From assembly GCA_050013075.1 (NCBI GenBank), contig JBEKFZ010000008.1, positions 1 to 64,000 on the forward strand: a DNA stretch of 64,000 nucleotides, given 5' to 3'. Position 1 is the stretch's first letter. Each line of letters starts with the position of its first letter. A program made the position numbers and the translations under genes. Below are positions 63,398 to 64,000 of this stretch, piece by piece. Origin of the DNA: JBEKIK01 sp050013075 (lineage in GTDB: Bacteria; Planctomycetota; Planctomycetia; Pirellulales; Thermoguttaceae). The notes under the pieces are model-generated. The model did not search any database. It was not told the DNA's origin and was given only the letters and a program-made list of their open reading frames with translations.

Positions 63398-64000
63398 ATG
63401 AACGCCCATCTGCGTGCAAACCTGTTGTTACTGGTTCTCACCGTGTTGGTTTGCTCGGTTGCATATCCGCTTGTGCTCTGGTGTATTGGACAAGTGGTGT
63501 TCCATGAAAAGGCCCAGGGAAGCCTGTTGACCGACGGCAGCGGCAAACCGATAGGTTCCCGGCTCATTGCCCAGCCCTTTACCTCGGATGAATACTTTCA
63601 GCCCCGGCCGTCCGCGGCGTCTTATAACGGAGCCGCTTCCGGGGCATCGAACTGGAGCGCAAACAATTACCTGCTGCGAGATCGGGTGGCGCGGCAGCTT
63701 GGCCCCATCGTGAAATACCGCGGCGGGCTGAATAAGGGCCGGCTTGTCGGGCCGGACATCGAAGCCTGGTTTCGGAAAGACCGGTTCGATGGTAAACCGG
63801 GGATTGTCGCTCAATGGGCGTCGATGCACTCCGGTTCCGGCATACCGCAAAATTGGGTCAAAGCAGACAAGATAAATACAGACTATGTGGCTCAGTGGCA
63901 AAAATCGCACCAGGAGGACGTGGCCCAGTGGATTAAAATCCATCCAAACATCCCGGAACCAAAACCAGAGGATTTGGCCGTGCCTTTTTTCATAAGCTAC
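63398..64000 (+). CDS. kdpC: Potassium-transporting ATPase subunit C, 3' end outside window
   Basis: KdpC is the periplasmic-facing subunit that couples KdpB to KdpA. The first 201 residues are visible: one N-terminal helix (LLLLVLTVLVCSVAYPLVLW), then LIAQPFTSDEYFQPRPSAAS and a long insert rich in Trp, Gln and Lys (KINTDYVAQWQKSHQEDVAQ) after NNYLLRDRVARQLG. The ASGSGLD-type segment has not yet appeared at the window end, so the protein will exceed the usual 190 residues. Confidence 0.92.
   Translation, partial: MNAHLRANLLLLVLTVLVCSVAYPLVLWCIGQVVFHEKAQGSLLTDGSGKPIGSRLIAQPFTSDEYFQPRPSAASYNGAASGASNWSANNYLLRDRVARQLGPIVKYRGGLNKGRLVGPDIEAWFRKDRFDGKPGIVAQWASMHSGSGIPQNWVKADKINTDYVAQWQKSHQEDVAQWIKIHPNIPEPKPEDLAVPFFISY

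Overview
The window looks like a chromosomal segment of a Planctomycetota bacterium, probably Pirellulales-like. The inference rests on gene content: a DUF1559 secreted protein, HEAT-repeat lipoproteins, an EIIA protein fused to an excisionase-type helix-turn-helix, a phoH/HD-membrane-protein/ybeY run, a phenylalanyl-tRNA synthetase beta chain without its tRNA-binding domain, WXG100-like proteins beside an FtsK-type ATPase, and lipid A/LPS genes (lpxI, lpxD, lptE) in a Gram-negative context. No rRNA and no CRISPR array were seen. One tRNA (Val, GAC) is present.

Layout. 1-2564: the end of an IS5-like insertion sequence abuts a hybrid histidine kinase that begins in mid-PAS domain. 2966-6777: lpxI, lpxD and a MATE exporter on the minus strand. 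6988-9545: a small protein, a PTS EIIA-like regulator and a degenerate MurE-like ligase that carries a translated palindrome. 9692-9949: a structured RNA or leader with a terminator, followed by cdsA. 11249-15536: a zinc-ribbon protein, then phoH, an HD membrane hydrolase and ybeY. 15584-24182: a VDG-repeat secreted protein, recO, a TPR lipoprotein, lptE, folP, proA and an isolated fliM. 24799-27875: a ribbon-helix-helix/Cys regulator with znuA, znuC and znuB. 27889-35986: a DUF2442 pair, a histone-deacetylase-like enzyme, two HEAT proteins, a CheY-like regulator, a methyltransferase and a phosphoesterase. 36046-47783 (minus): thrS and infC, then a sigma-factor module of four genes, then rpmI, rplT, pheS and pheT. 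The classical translation cluster is therefore split by the sigma module. 48070-48143: tRNA-Val. 48198-53323 (minus): a four-gene WXG100-like/FtsK-like ATPase module. 53468-58033 (minus): a KdpD-like sensor without kinase, a HAMP/PAS histidine kinase and an NtrC-type regulator. 58183-64000 (plus): a sigma54-type promoter and kdpFABC, with kdpC cut by the window edge.

How the genes fit together. The KdpD-like sensor, kinase and sigma54 activator diverge from kdpFABC. A perfect 20-bp palindrome and a -24/-12 element lie between them, so potassium uptake here is probably controlled by sigma54 rather than by a KdpE-type regulator. The WXG100/FtsK cassette resembles the core of a type VII secretion system without the other known membrane components, and it is the best candidate for an undescribed system. 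A second layer is a dense set of miniature inverted-repeat elements. Five dispersed loci, about 126 bp each in four cases, share ends reading TATTGAGTSTCAG. Several other palindrome families also occur, one of them inside the murE-like coding sequence.
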